Source of the DNA: Loxodes magnus | Lineage: Eukaryota > Ciliophora > Karyorelictea > Loxodida > Loxodidae | Length of the DNA stretch: 64,000 nucleotides | Reading direction: 5' to 3' | NCBI GenBank assembly: GCA_946699065.1 | Contig: CAMPDV010000096.1 | Span: forward strand, 62,001-126,000 | Part shown: positions 49,310 through 61,776 of the stretch, one piece after another | Numbering within the stretch: the first letter of the stretch is position 1 | Layout of the letters: the number at the start of each line of letters is the position of its first letter | Notes under the pieces: generated by a model | Told to the model about the DNA's origin: nothing | Databases searched by the model: none | The model's input: the letters and a program-made list of their open reading frames with translations, nothing else | Translations under genes and position numbers: made by a program

Positions 49310-50212
49310 AAATAAAAGGCTAAAATTTAATTAGGATATTTAGATATATATTTCATATTATCATTTTAGCTTAAAATATAAGATTTAATATGTCAAATAT
49401 TTCCAAGAATTAAAAATAATAAATCATTTTAAAATTTACTCTGGAAGAAAGTTTAAAATTTAACTTTCTAAGAAATGTATCGTTTTAATCTAAATAATAT
49501 TATAAACCTTTTACAATTAATAAAGGTATCATTACCTTCAATTAATCTACTATAATTTAGGTATTAATTATAATTTTTGCTTAGTAGTTGAATCATTACA
49601 ACTTATCAGTATAAATTTAGCTTTCTTTGCGAATTAAAGTTACTCTAGTATAATAAATTAACAAGCATATATTAATTAAATTTATGAGTCATTATTAAAA
49701 AGTAAACTTATGCAAAAAGTGAATAAAATGAGAAGAAATAAGGACTTTGCTTTAAAAAGAGTATGATAAGTATTACTTCTCTACTAATGTATGAATGTAT
49801 TATTATTTAATAAGCATATGCTGGTTTAACTATAATTGCTATCTGTAACCATTTCCTTTGATATTTCTTTTATAGTTCTCTATTTTCCAAATTTTTTCTT
49901 TCCTTTTATTAATTTTTATTAACGAATTTCCTTTTTAAAACTTTTTTGAAATAGATAAATATAAATTATAAAGCTAAAATAGTTGGAAGATATATATAAG
50001 AGTAATTCTGGAAGTACTAAAAGGTTTGAAAATGTAAGTAAGGATTCTGATATGATAGGGATAGAGTTTTGACTAGTAGATTGTTTACTATAAATGTTGA
50101 AGAGTTAATAAATGGAAAATTAGTAAATTTAGAAGTGATTATTTGGTCTTAACTGTACAGAGAATATATCAAATGGAATTAAATTTTTAAATAGAAGCAA
50201 AGGATTAATAAA
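49310..50212. other. AT-rich spacer
   Basis: About 0.9 kb with no recognised gene or RNA. It should hold the promoter of the large kelch gene. Confidence 0.5.
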
Positions 50213-53200
50213 ATGCTGTCTAAAATATTCGTTAAATTTCTTGTTTTGTTGCTTATTAAAGCGGAATGACATAACTTTCCTGATACTTTTTCTCCTCCAG
50301 CTGCAAGAAATTTTGCCACTGGATAATTGCATTTTAAACGCTCCTCTTTTATCATAACGAGCGGAATTGCAGATAAAGGTACTAAAGATACTTGAGAATT
50401 TAATATTAAAAATAAAGTCTGAAAATAATTATAAGCTGGCTCGAACTAACCTACTGCTAGAATCTATCCAGCTAGTTGACTTGATTAAGATAGAGACATT
50501 TTATACTTGTTTGGAGGGTTATCAGATAACGGATATTTGAATGATATGTGATCTTATAATCTAAAAGATTAAATATGGGAAATGCTTTAAATCTAAGGAT
50601 AAAAGCCTTAAGCTAGAGAAAAATCAGTCTCCTATACTTAGAAAATTAATGGGATTTATAATTTATGGTTATTTGGTGGATTTGGATATGAGTTTTATAA
50701 TGAAAGCAGATACTTGAATGATTTATGAGTGTTTAATACTTCATCATATAAATGAACAGAAATAAAGACTTCAGGTGAAAAACCTCCTAACCCTAGAATT
50801 AATTTTATGACAATTGATGAAAAAGAGCTCATTTAATACTCAGCTGATTACTAATCTAAAATATATATTCTTAATCTTTCAAGCTCAGTTTGAAGATCTC
50901 TTTCAGTTTATCCTCATCCTGATAAGTAAGCACAAACTTCAGGTTATTGTGAAGACTTTTAGAATAAGCAAATTTATTTAATTTGTGGTATTTAATTCAT
51001 AGAAGGTAGTGAAAAAGTAATTGATGATGTCTGAAGACTTGATTACTCTAACCATAATGATTTAAAGTGAATAAAGTTTAAGGTTAAAAATCAAGATTAA
51101 ATTGCAAGGAGTGGAGCTGTTAATTTCTTCTTTAAGAGATAAATTTGAATGTTTGGAGGCTGAAATGATTCTGGCTATTTGAATGATGTGTTATATTTGG
51201 ATGTTTCTGACGAAAACAATCTTGAGTGAAAATGAGTCTAGAAAAACTTCTATGGCCCTCCTCCTAAGTCATTTCACTCAATGGACATAATTTCAGGAAA
51301 TGCTTATATTTTTGGAGGCATAGATGATAATGGAATTGTTTAAAAAGAGTTTTGAAAATTGGATTTGATAAAGGAACCTTGAGAATGATAGAAGCTTGGA
51401 GTAGCAGGAGAAGTGCCATCAGCAAGACAGAAGCATATTTCAATAGTACATGGATATTTTCTAATAATATGAGGGGGATAAGATTAAGATAATTAGATAC
51501 TCAACGATATGCATAAGTTTAATACTTATTCTTAAAAATGAGAAAAAGTTATTTAATACAATGCTCCAACTCCTAGATATGGATCTTGTTAAGCATATAT
51601 GAAAAATTTAAATTCATTTTATATATTTGGTGGAATGACCGAAAGTGGATTAACAAATGAATTATGGTAGTTTCATATAGGAAATTAGACATGAGTAAAC
51701 TTAAATTATGGAAGATTGAAAGTAGAACCTCTTAATTTTGCATATTGCAATAGATGAACTTTGAACAATACATATACCTGAATTTATATAATATTAGGAG
51801 AACTGGCTAATGGTTATTGAAATAATCAAACTTATATTTACGATGCTGATCAAGGTAAAATGAAATTAGGTTAATTAATTGTGGGAAAAGCAAGATCATC
51901 ATCAATAGGAATAAATGAGTATACAGCATATTTGGGTGGTTATTATTAAGTAGGGCTTACTATAACGAATGAATTGTACGAATATGACAAAAAAACCAAA
52001 ATAAACAGAAAGATAGAGTATTATCAAAGCGAAAAATACACTCCACAATACATTGTTGGACATGCAATGAATTACTGAAAAAGAATGATTTTAGTTTTTG
52101 GAGGAAGTTAAGCAATTTCATAAATAGGATTAGAGTAGAAAGCTAATAATTAATTTAGATACTATACTGTTGCTAATAATTGCTCAAATAATAAATATAA
52201 TGGATTGTGTGGATGGAAATGTAGTAGAGGCTCATATGAACAAAATGGAGAGTGTATAGAATGTCCTTACGGAACATTTTGCAATTTCTCTTCTTATTAT
52301 TATGTATAATGTCCTCCTGGTACTTATTAGCCTTTTAAAGGATCATAGAATGATCGCTAATGTTTTCCTTGTCCTGAAAACACTTTTAATCCTTATTAAG
52401 GTCAATAGCTATGCATGCAATGTCCTCAAGGATGAAAATGTCCAGTAGGATCTACAATTCCTTTTAACTAATCTTAAAAAATAGACCAGATTTCATAACA
52501 ACCTAAAAACTATGAAAGAGACAAAGAGTCAGTCAATAATGGTTACTTTATAACTTACATAGTGACAGGGTTTATCTTGCTATTTACAATCTTTTTATTA
52601 GTCTCTTAGTGAGCTAAAACCTTAGAGCTTTTAGAAAAAATAGATTTGTTTACAGATAAGCATAACTACGATTTAGGATCAGCACTAAAGCTATTAAAGA
52701 CTCCAATAGGGGGATTCTTTTCAATAATATTCATCATACTAGCAATAACACTAATAGCTATCTAGTTTATAAACTTCAAATTAGATAACATTATAGAAAC
52801 TAAAACTTTAATTCCATATCTTGTTCTAAAGGAAAGCTATTAAAACATATGAAGTGATTTAACTTTTAAAATTAACTTTATATCATATAAAGGCTAATGC
52901 ATTGACAATAACCAGCAAATGATTTGCAATAAACTTATTAAGTTTGACTATCATTAAATAACGACAAAACCAAGAGAAGGAGGATGGGATAAAATCAGTT
53001 GCTAGAAGCAGACCTAGAATATTAAGTTTTATTTAGGTGGGTAATCAAAAGAGTTAATAGAAGGAACTAACTAGAATTGTTAAATCACTGTGAAATGCTA
53101 CTAATGTCAAATAAGTTAGGATGGTTATATTTAAATAACTTCAAATGAAGATTAAGCATATGCTTCTGGTATTTTATTCAATATTTCTACGGGATCTTCT

Positions 53201-54373
53201 ATAAAAAATGAAAATTCAACTCTTTTGATAGTTGAAAAATCAGATCCTGGAAAAGTGTTTTATGGATATCTACCAACAGTTTTGAATGTAATAGCAATAG
53301 CTTCAGCATATGAATCAGACGTAAAAGAATGATAGTAATATGATAAATAGACAGGTTATCATTTGATGCTAAGTGGAATAAGTTAGAAAGGCTCCTAATA
53401 TGAAGATAAAGAGGTTTAATTTACTTTAGGCTTAAATGCTAAGTTTGTGTTTGAGTTAAGTGATAGTGCTCTGCTTACCAAACAGTATTTAAAACTGGAT
53501 ATAATATAGCTGTTTTAAACATTATTAGGAAGTGTTTTTGGATTGATGGGTATTGTAATATGAGCAATGTCAATATTCGAAATAAATAAAATTAGAATTA
53601 ACTAATCAAAACAAAAGCAAAGTAGTGAAGCTGTTTAGTTAACCTTCTAAAGAATAATACAAGACTTCCATGATAGAAACTCCAAGGAAAATTAAAAATT
53701 TAATATCAAAAGAACAAAAAAACAAGCTTCAAAGATTAAAACTTGTATCAACAAGCTAGCTAAAAGTTTCAAAAGGTGCTATAGAAGAAAAGTTCAACCT
53801 GAAAGCTAAATATTAAAACTGGAAATATTTTCGGTGGAAGAATAAGGTTAAAATACTACTCCGAGAGAATAATAGCAAAACGGGATTATTTGCTAAAAAG
53901 GCCAGTAAAGAAAGATTGTATTTGAGAATGCAAGTTAAAGTAGCTCAATTACAAATCAGACAAAAGAAATTATAAAATACTAATAGCTTAAGAAAAAAAA
54001 AATTAAGTAATCCTTTTTGCCAGAAATATCAAAACCCTAAGAAAAAGTTGATTTTTATCGCCAGTTCTAAAAAAATACTAATTTTGAAGTATTTTGGGAT
54101 GACAAAAGTAATGAAAGCAATAGACAAAATCAAATGTCTTTCCAATAATCTTCAAATCCAAAACTATAGGACTAAAATTAAAATTAATCCCTAATAGATG
54201 TTCAAGCAGGTAATTATAATCAATAAAATATTTCAATTATGTCAAATGAGAATAATGAAAAAACAGTAGATAACTTAAACGATCCGCACCAAAGCTGTAA
54301 TCTTTTTTATTTAGAACTAATTAGCAAGAATCTCAAATAAGACAAATCAAAGAATATTAGTCAAGAAGTTTGA
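50213..54373 (+). CDS. Large membrane protein: signal peptide, kelch repeats, Cys-rich domain, three membrane helices
   Basis: ATG 50,213 begins a signal peptide (basic start, then F-L-V-L-L-L-I). Residues about 20-650 hold at least six kelch blades (L-F-G-G, M-F-G-G, I-F-G-G, I-W-G-G, each followed by N-D-x-W or N-E-L-W). About 657-755 is a cysteine-rich region of the growth-factor-receptor/TNFR-like kind (C-P-x-G-T-Y/F repeats). A membrane helix lies at about 777-800, a second at 833-855, then a domain with paired Cys, and a third helix at about 1,104-1,124. The last 260 residues are Gln/Ser-rich and likely cytoplasmic. The kelch and Cys-rich parts should face outside or a vesicle lumen. 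Length is 1,386 residues if TGA 54,371-54,373 is the stop. Many internal TGA are Trp. Function inferred only as surface binding. Confidence 0.85.
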
Positions 54374-54748
54374 GCATAAAGAACCAATAAAAAATGTTTA
54401 GAATTTATAGCTTTTAAATATAACATATTAATTAAATATATTTCATAGGCTATTAAAACAGATAAAACTTACAAATGTCATATCTGCTAATACAATATAG
54501 AGCTTTTATTTATAGAATTTTTAACTTTATAATTTCTTACGTTAAAATAAGCTTATTTGGTTGTCTAATAAATATGAGTTTATAAATCTAAAAAGCTTAT
54601 TTTAAGGGAATAATTAGAATAGTTGAACTAACTAAATCAAAGAATTGTTCGCTTTTTTATTTTAAATAATCTTGCACTAAGTAAAAATCTAAAGATAAAA
54701 ACCCTCTTATTTCTCTTATTGAGTTGAGTTAGAACTTTTCACCAAGAT

Positions 54749-55447
54749 ATGAACTAGAAAAATGATAAATAAATATAAGAGATTAATAAAGTGGCTTAGA
54801 TAATAGAGATAGGAAATATTGAAATTATATAAATGCCTTATAATTTCGATTATGTAGTAAGCATTATTTTCAAACTTCCAGTCACATTATTAATTACTCT
54901 TATTTTCAAGTAAATAAGAGTAACTATTATTTCTTATTATATAAGGGTAGTAATAATAAATAAAGCAAGTAAAGTGTTTATCTTTTATATAGAACCATCG
55001 TATAGTAATATAGCTCAAAGCTATCATATAATTTTATGATAATAAGATAAATAGTTTAAGCTTAAAGATTCTCTAGAAGCCTATTATCTTTCTAAATTTC
55101 ACTTCGATTTATCCCTAAAAAAGAAATATCTTTATTATGTAGTTGAATTCTAAGTTTAACAGATAAACCATAATAAATGATAAAGCAGTTTTGTTAAGTT
55201 GGATGATCAAGAAAATTGATTAAGAGATGAAATAATAAAGACAAAAGATGAGTAAATAGTTTATACTATATCTCCATATTCTAAACTTCTTAATCTTAGT
55301 TGCATAAATAAATAATCATATTGCTTTATTATCTCTCTGAAAGAGTATGATTCACATTTTTATTAAAGGTTATATTTTTATCTTAGAAGAAGCAAGAAAT
55401 TAACTGTAATATAGTTAATTGATTAGAAATTAATCTTAAACAGTTGA
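54749..55447 (+). CDS. Hypothetical protein, 232 aa
   Basis: In the same frame as the preceding gene. The stretch 55,040-55,400 has convincing composition (L-E-A-Y-Y-L-S-K-F-H-F-D-L; K-W-Q-S-S-F-V-K-L-D-D-Q-E-N-W). Near the start is a hydrophobic segment (about residues 40-60) that may cross the membrane. Start could be ATG 54,749 or 54,833; TGA 55,445-55,447 is the first stop after the good part, though the frame stays open beyond it if read as Trp. No family recognised. Confidence 0.45.
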
Positions 55448-55885
55448 ACATTAGAATATCAGAAATTGACTAAAGGATTAATTCTAGGTTAGTTAAATTA
55501 TCCCTTTCATTTTGCTATTTACATTCTAAAATTAAAAAAAAGGAATAAAAGATAATAAAGCTTGCTTATAACCTAAACTTAATCAAATTAAATATTACTA
55601 TAAAGGTAGTTTCTACTAGTTTTTATTACATTTCTAAAAGTTCTTTAAGGGTAATAAGTTTAAAATTAGAACCATTAAAAAATCATTTTTTCCTAAAAAT
55701 TAAAAGTAGATTAAATGCTTTAAAATAAGCTTAAAGATTAAGTGCAGTATGATATATAGATATTTAAATAATTCCATTTTGTTTATTTAATTCTAGAAGC
55801 TTCTTTTTGTAACAGTTTAGTATTCTAGAACTTACTTTTTACTATAACTAGCTAAATTATTATACTTTTCAGATATTTAGAGATT

Positions 55886-57058
55886 ATGATTTATATTCAA
55901 ACTAATCCTCTTGCAGAAGCTGTAGTTTCAAGAGATATTAATAGAATCTCCAACCTATTACCTTCCTTTTAGAGTAACTTATCTTATCTCCTTACTAACC
56001 TTGACTGTCGTTCTGTTGAATTTCTGCTTGACAAATTAAATCAAGAAGATTTTGTAGAAATTAGAAAGATTTTTGAACTGCAAAAGTAAGATAAGAACTT
56101 TATAAGGGACATCACAAAGGGAATAATCGTTTATATGAGCTAAATTAGTACACAAGTTATAGATGAAAACTAAGCTTCTATATTCAGGAAAATATAGGTT
56201 CTGCTATAGTATGATTTAATAGATACCAATCTCACTGTTTTCAACTTCGTCCATAAAGTTAAAGAAAATATAGTACACTCAGCAATCAGAAATTAGCTAT
56301 GAGATATAGTTCTATTTTTATGTCAGCTTAATCAGATGGATCCCCATGTACTTAGTGTTGTGAAGGGAGAGAGTAAATCTTGTAATATCTTGGAGCATTT
56401 AATTCTAAAGATAAACTTGTAGAATTTTACTCAGCTCCAAGAGATTATTCATTAGCTAATGATTGAAACTAAAGAACTAAGAAATTCTTTGAAATATGCT
56501 CTTAGAAAAGTAGGAACCTTCTATAATCCTTTGATGTATACAGATAATATTTAAAGAGTACTACAAATATAAACCTCGTAAAGCGATATACCACTAAATA
56601 ATTTACAGCCTGCTGCTACTTAGCTAAGTATAGTGTTTAATTGATATACTGATTTCTTACAATCTCTATATCTGTAGAATGGAGGAGAGTTAGGACTTCT
56701 CAAAATTATCTAGCCAGGTACAAAACCAAAAACTCCTTTCTACTACCTAGACTAGATTTAAGACTCTGGATATAAGCGTTTGTAAGATTTCCTTGTTTAA
56801 TTAGAAGAAATTTATAACTAAAAGTATAAGCTTTGACTAGATAGAAAAGGAATTTTATGGGTAAAGAAAAATAGAGTTCCTTAACTTTAGAAGCTACCTT
56901 CAGTATTAGTGAGATACATCTGTGATAACTTTCTATGTGGAAAAGAGCCATTGCCTTGTCTTTATGAATTAGGAAATTACGTATTTAAGTACGAACCTAT
57001 AGAGCTGGTATACAAGCCTAGAGGGTTTGAACTGATACAAAATATTGAGCTTGATTGA
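55886..57058 (+). CDS. Hypothetical soluble protein, 390 aa
   Basis: ATG 55,886 to TGA 57,056-57,058. Highly protein-like throughout, helical in the first 250 residues (short helices in the style of ankyrin or HEAT repeats: N-P-L-A-E-A-V-V-S-R-D-I-N-R-I) and more globular at the end (C-G-K-E-P-L-P-C-L-Y-E-L-G-N-Y; Y-K-P-R-G-F-E-L). Internal TGA gives Trp in F-N-W-Y-T-D and K-L-W-L-D-R. No family recognised. The frame upstream is continuous with the two preceding genes. Confidence 0.7.
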
Positions 57059-57770
57059 TTAAACTTATCCTTTATCTAAAAATCTTAGAATCATATTTCC
57101 ATTTCTATCTTTAACAAATCATAAAAGCTAGCAAGCAAGTCTATTATTTCATTATTAATTAGATTAGCCAGATAAAGTTCTAAATAAATGCAGCTTATTT
57201 AGCTAAAAGCTTATGAAATTACTTAAACTAATAGGTAATACATAAATATCCTGAAGCTTCTAGTCAGTTATAGAAATCATTATCTAAAATACAAGCTATT
57301 TAAATATAAATCCTATAAAACTGTACAAATAAATAGTGCTGTAGGAAGATTATTTAAAGAGTAAAATTTATGGAGGTAATTATTCTACCAAAATCTAGGA
57401 AATAGGATATTACTTATAATTGACTAGCTAAATTCCTAGATACTTCTTAAACTAAAAACAATCTTTTAATTAAAAGCTTAAAAATTAGCTTTTAGACTCT
57501 TATATATAAATCTTCTAGTTATAATACCTTATAGTTATATAAAAAATAAGTAAGCTAACTAAATTAAAACTAGGAGAGATAGAATTAAGGTACATTTTCA
57601 TGCTTAGTCTTAAGATTTATTAGCCTTAATTTTGATATCATTTAAAGTGCTAATAAGCATTATTATGAGAGGTAGAGTTTTTAATTAATTTGATTTATCA
57701 GATATATAAAAAGGAATGCAACTGCATGATATTTTAATTGAATAGAGCTAATTTTTTTAAAGTTTATAAA
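57059..57770. other. AT-rich spacer
   Basis: No clear gene; the frame of the preceding gene stays open but turns Lys/Leu/Ile-rich. The rhodanese promoter should lie at its end. Confidence 0.45.
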
Positions 57771-58681
57771 ATGGAAAATTCTTCTAATCCAATAATGATA
57801 TAAACACAGGAGCTTTATTAGCTCATATAACAAAATGCGGACATTTAAATATTAGATTCCACTTTTAAGATACCAATATTCGACTTTAAGCCTAAAACTG
57901 AACACTTTAAAGAAAGAATTCCTAATGCGATATTCTTTGATCCTGATGAAATTACAGACAAAAATATGGATTTAATACACAAAATTCCTGATATTGATAC
58001 TTGGTAGTTTTATATGAAAATTTTGAAAATTGACCCTAGCAAGCCTATTATTGTATATGACAAAGTAGGGAATATAACTAGTCCAAGAGCTTGGTGAATG
58101 TTTAAGTGCTTTGGAATTAATGTTAAAGTTCTAGATGGCGGACTTAAGAAATGGAAGTAAGAAGGCTTACCTATTTAAAGTGGTGTCTATAAGATTTACG
58201 ACTATTCCATTGCTAATACTCCACTTTAATTTACTTACAAATTCAATGATTCTTGGTTTGCGCCTCATACAAAAGTTGTTGAAGTCTATAAAGCATTAGA
58301 AAATAAAACTACCTAAGAATACACCATTGTTGATGCAAGACCTGAAAAAAGATTTACGGGTGAAGAGGGATTGCCAGGAATTCCAAGCGGACATATTCCA
58401 GAATCTTGTAGCTTATTTTTTAAGCATCTATACTAAGAGAACGGAACATATAAAAGTGTTGAAGAAATGAAAGAAGAATTTTCCAAGAGAAACATTAGTT
58501 TATCAGAAGACATAACTATTATCCATTCCTGCGGATCAGGCGCTACAGCTTGCATAAATGCATTAGCTATGCAACTATGTGGAAAAAATAATTGGAAAAT
58601 ATATGATGGATCATGGATATAGTATGTAAGATTTTTTATATTTAGGCTTTTAGTGGAGAAAAAATAGCTCTTGGACCATGA
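57771..58681 (+). CDS. Two-domain rhodanese / mercaptopyruvate sulfurtransferase, one 20-bp intron
   Basis: Exon 1 is 57,771-58,625 and exon 2 is 58,646-58,681, giving 296 residues, close to the usual length of the family. The enzyme moves a sulfane sulfur from thiosulfate or 3-mercaptopyruvate to cyanide or thiols through a catalytic Cys. The active loop H-S-C-G-S-G-A-T-A is present, with the catalytic Cys near residue 254; C-G-S-G-x-T-A favours thiosulfate or mercaptopyruvate use. The first domain has D-S-T-F and the S-P-R-A-W-W-M-F helix; the second has V-D-A-R-P and G-H-I-P-E-S. No targeting peptide is seen, so cytosolic. Exon 2 supplies the family-typical end after Y-D-G-S-W, closing with TGA. 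The region 5' is AT-rich. Confidence 0.92.
58626..58645 (+). other. Intron, 20 bp
   Basis: GTAAGATTTTTTATATTTAG interrupts the rhodanese after the Y-D-G-S-W region. Its removal restores the family's C-terminus and leads to an immediate TGA. Confidence 0.85.
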
Positions 58682-58774
58682 AAAACCTAAAATTAATAAA
58701 AAAAAATTTAAAAATCAGTAAATTTACCAGTATGAATATATTCCATTCTATATCTCTAGATCTATAATCATATC

Positions 58775-60614
58775 TCAACAATATATTATTAATATAAAAT
58801 TTAATTTTTTTAGTCTAAAATTAAAAAAATCTAATTATTAATGGTTTAAAGTTTGATGTATTATTTTATTTTAAATTAACGCTTAAGAAATTTGAGAAAT
58901 TAAAAAGGAATAATTAAGCAATTATTTTATGCCTGATCCTGCATTCTTAATTTAAGCAAACATGGAAAATTAAATTTCTAGGCATCGTCTATCATAAAGT
59001 TAGCGATGCAAAGTAAATTTCTTATGCCTTATTAATAAATCAGTAAATATCGTAGAAATGTTCTATTTTCTTAGTTACTTTATTAATTGTAAACTCCTTT
59101 GACTAAATTTAATTACTTAATCTCTATTAATAATTTGACTTGCTATTTGGCTAAAATTGAGATTACTATTTTAGCTATTTTTTCAATCATAGATAGAATC
59201 AAATGTAGCATTCATTTTCGCTCAATTTAGCATAAGTTTTTAAGATAATTGCTCTTATTTTTAATGCATTCTTTCATCTAATTCCTCATATTTAGTATAG
59301 CCAGAATAACTATTTCTCTTCAATCTCTAATTTAATAGTAGCAAATCTAATGGATTATTTTATACCTACTGTATATTTTAAACGCAAGTACTTATGGTTA
59401 CTACAATATACCTTAAAAGCTTTAACATTAATAAATGACTAAAAGATACAATTAAAGATATATTTTCTTTAACTATAGCCGATTTATCTTTGCATCTTTA
59501 AAATATATGAATATCTATTAAAGTTCCTTAATAATAGATATCATAGATTACTATTTTATAATTTAGATCAAAGATTAAGTGTATTTAGCAATAGTTTAAC
59601 TTAAGAAGATACTTCAGTTTGTATTAAAAATTAGAGAAATGCTATATGCGTTTAAGACTCGAATCAACTTACCTTAACACATTCTAGCTAATTAATACAG
59701 AACTACAGATATCTAGCTTTATATATCCTAAATCATGATGTAACTATTATGTTATTTAAAGTTGCTGAAGGATAAGCTTTATGTTTGCTAATTATGCTTA
59801 TTTGCCAAAATTTTTATAATAAAGAGCTTAGTTTTTTAAAGTATTTTTTCGTTCTATTAAGGTATTATTTTGCTCCTATCCTATGACTTCTAATTCTGTC
59901 ATTTAAAAATGAGAGTGTTGGGCAAAGCTTATCTAATTGATAAAATATAAAATTTAATAAATTCTGTTTCGTAATAATGTTTATGCTTTATTCTTTTAAT
60001 AGACGTTTCTCTATTAACTACATAAATCTTAGCAAAAAGAAACGAAGTTCATATCTTTAACTCTCATATCTTTGAATATATAGCTTCCATTATGCTATCC
60101 CTTTCTTTTTATTAAATTAAGGCAAAAATTACTAATTTTTATGGACTTCATCTTAACATTGGATTCTAACTTCTTATAAAGTCTCTCTTTGTACTTAAGC
60201 AAAAAGCTAGAATATATTGCTCTAAATTTAGAACTTTATCTAATAACCAGTTGCTTATATTAAGCCTTATATTTGCATTTTACTTTAAAGTTGTAAACTT
60301 TTATTTGATTTCCTGTCATATCTTTTACATTTTATTTTCCATCATTAATCGCTCTATTTTCTGATTGGTAAAAATAGAAGATTGACTTTATTAGTCACTG
60401 CCATGGTTTAAGCAAATACTAAATCATACATGGTATTCAATGCTTACTACCTAACTTTAATATTAATAATTTCCTTCTATTTATTAATTCTATTATTTAA
60501 TACCTTTTGCTAATCACTTAGGCTTTTATATCTTTACTATCTTTATTTTTTAGCAGTTCTTACATTTCCCAAAATCACAATCTAACCTTCCTAGTTTGTT
60601 TTCTTATTTCTCAT
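58775..60614 (-). CDS. Basic, helical Gln-rich protein with a probable intron
   Basis: Exon 1 runs from ATG at 60,614 to 59,673 (314 codons): basic, Lys/Gln/Arg-rich, with a coiled-coil start and then helical sequence (A-Q-W-K-L-Y-I-Q-R-Y; F-L-N-D-R-I-R-S-H-R-I-G). A 31-bp GT...AG intron at 59,642-59,672 would lead in phase to exon 2, whose frame reads well (E-E-L-D-E-R-M-H-Q-K-Q-E-Q; F-D-S-I-Y-D-W-K-N). Without the intron, the frame of exon 1 also stays open to a TGA at 59,040, so the splice is a judgement on composition. The given end is the first TGA of exon 2's frame and may be too far. IQ-like basic helices suggest a cytoskeletal or calmodulin-bound protein, but this is a guess. Confidence 0.55.
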
Positions 60615-61776
60615 TCATCTGTTCTCTTTTTACTTATAAATGATTAGTTTAAATTACAAAGACTAGGAGTAATTTAAAGATAGTAGTAATAGAATAATAA
60701 GAAGCTTAGTATAAACTAGAGAAAGGAACATATATTAGTATTGGTAATAAATAGATACTTTATCTGCTTTGACTAAGCTTAACTTATAACTAAGTCATTA
60801 TTATATCATTACGCTACTATAAATAACTGCTTCTTTTGTTTATATCTAAGCTATTTCTATATTCTTATCAATTCTCATACTCATATCTAGGAGATTATCT
60901 AGAATAATATATTATACAAAACATAAAAGAGAGAAACAAAAAAAACGTTTTTAGGAAGATAAAGAAATTGGATATTATAAAGGAAAGAAAGGATTCATTA
61001 GCATCATTAGCTTAGACCTACTCTTTTTATGTTAAAAAAGGTTAAAAGAGTTAGTTAGGCTGAATTATAATAATTGGAAATGAAGTATAATCGGGATATT
61101 GTATTAATCTAGTGAGAATATACATATTTAAGGTTATTACAGTTATTTGTATCTAATGTAAATTATAAAGAGTATAACTATATCTAGGCTATTTATTTAG
61201 AACATACTGTGTGTAGATATATAAATATAAAGCTTTAAAATCTTCGCTAGTAGATAGATAATCTTTTAATCTATAAAGGGATGAAAGATTTAGTTACTAA
61301 TAGCTGAAATTTTTATTTTAGCTTTCTAAATATTTTACTCATATCAAATAAGAAAAGACCATACAAAGGAAGATAGATAAGCAAGTATCTAGTATAATAT
61401 AACATAGTTATTCCATATAGATTAGCATAACAATAGATTTAGGATACTTGTATTAAGCTAATGACACAATAACCTCAAAGCTTTGCTTATAACTTAATTA
61501 TTTAGTATTATGATTCACTATAGCCTATTACTAAGATATTCAAGCTATTTAGTGTTAATACCTTTATGTAGTAGTTCTTTACATTAATTCATAAGATTAA
61601 CTTACTATGAAACTCAATCTTGAGTATTAAACATGTCAACTGTTCTTGATTTTAGTCTAAAATTTACCCTTTTAATATTTCATAAAATATGATCGAAATA
61701 AGGTTTTTTAGGTTGATTTGGATTTACATTAAAAAGATTAAATATTTGTGAATATTTTAATTTTTGAGCTTACGAA
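60615..61776. other. AT-rich spacer between divergent genes
   Basis: About 1.2 kb without a recognised gene, RNA or repeat. Confidence 0.5.

Noticed and set aside
58976-59003. GCATCG/CGATGC inverted repeat, possible RNA hairpin
   Set aside because: Short arms with a long loop, lying within the possible second exon of the minus-strand gene. Not enough for an RNA call.
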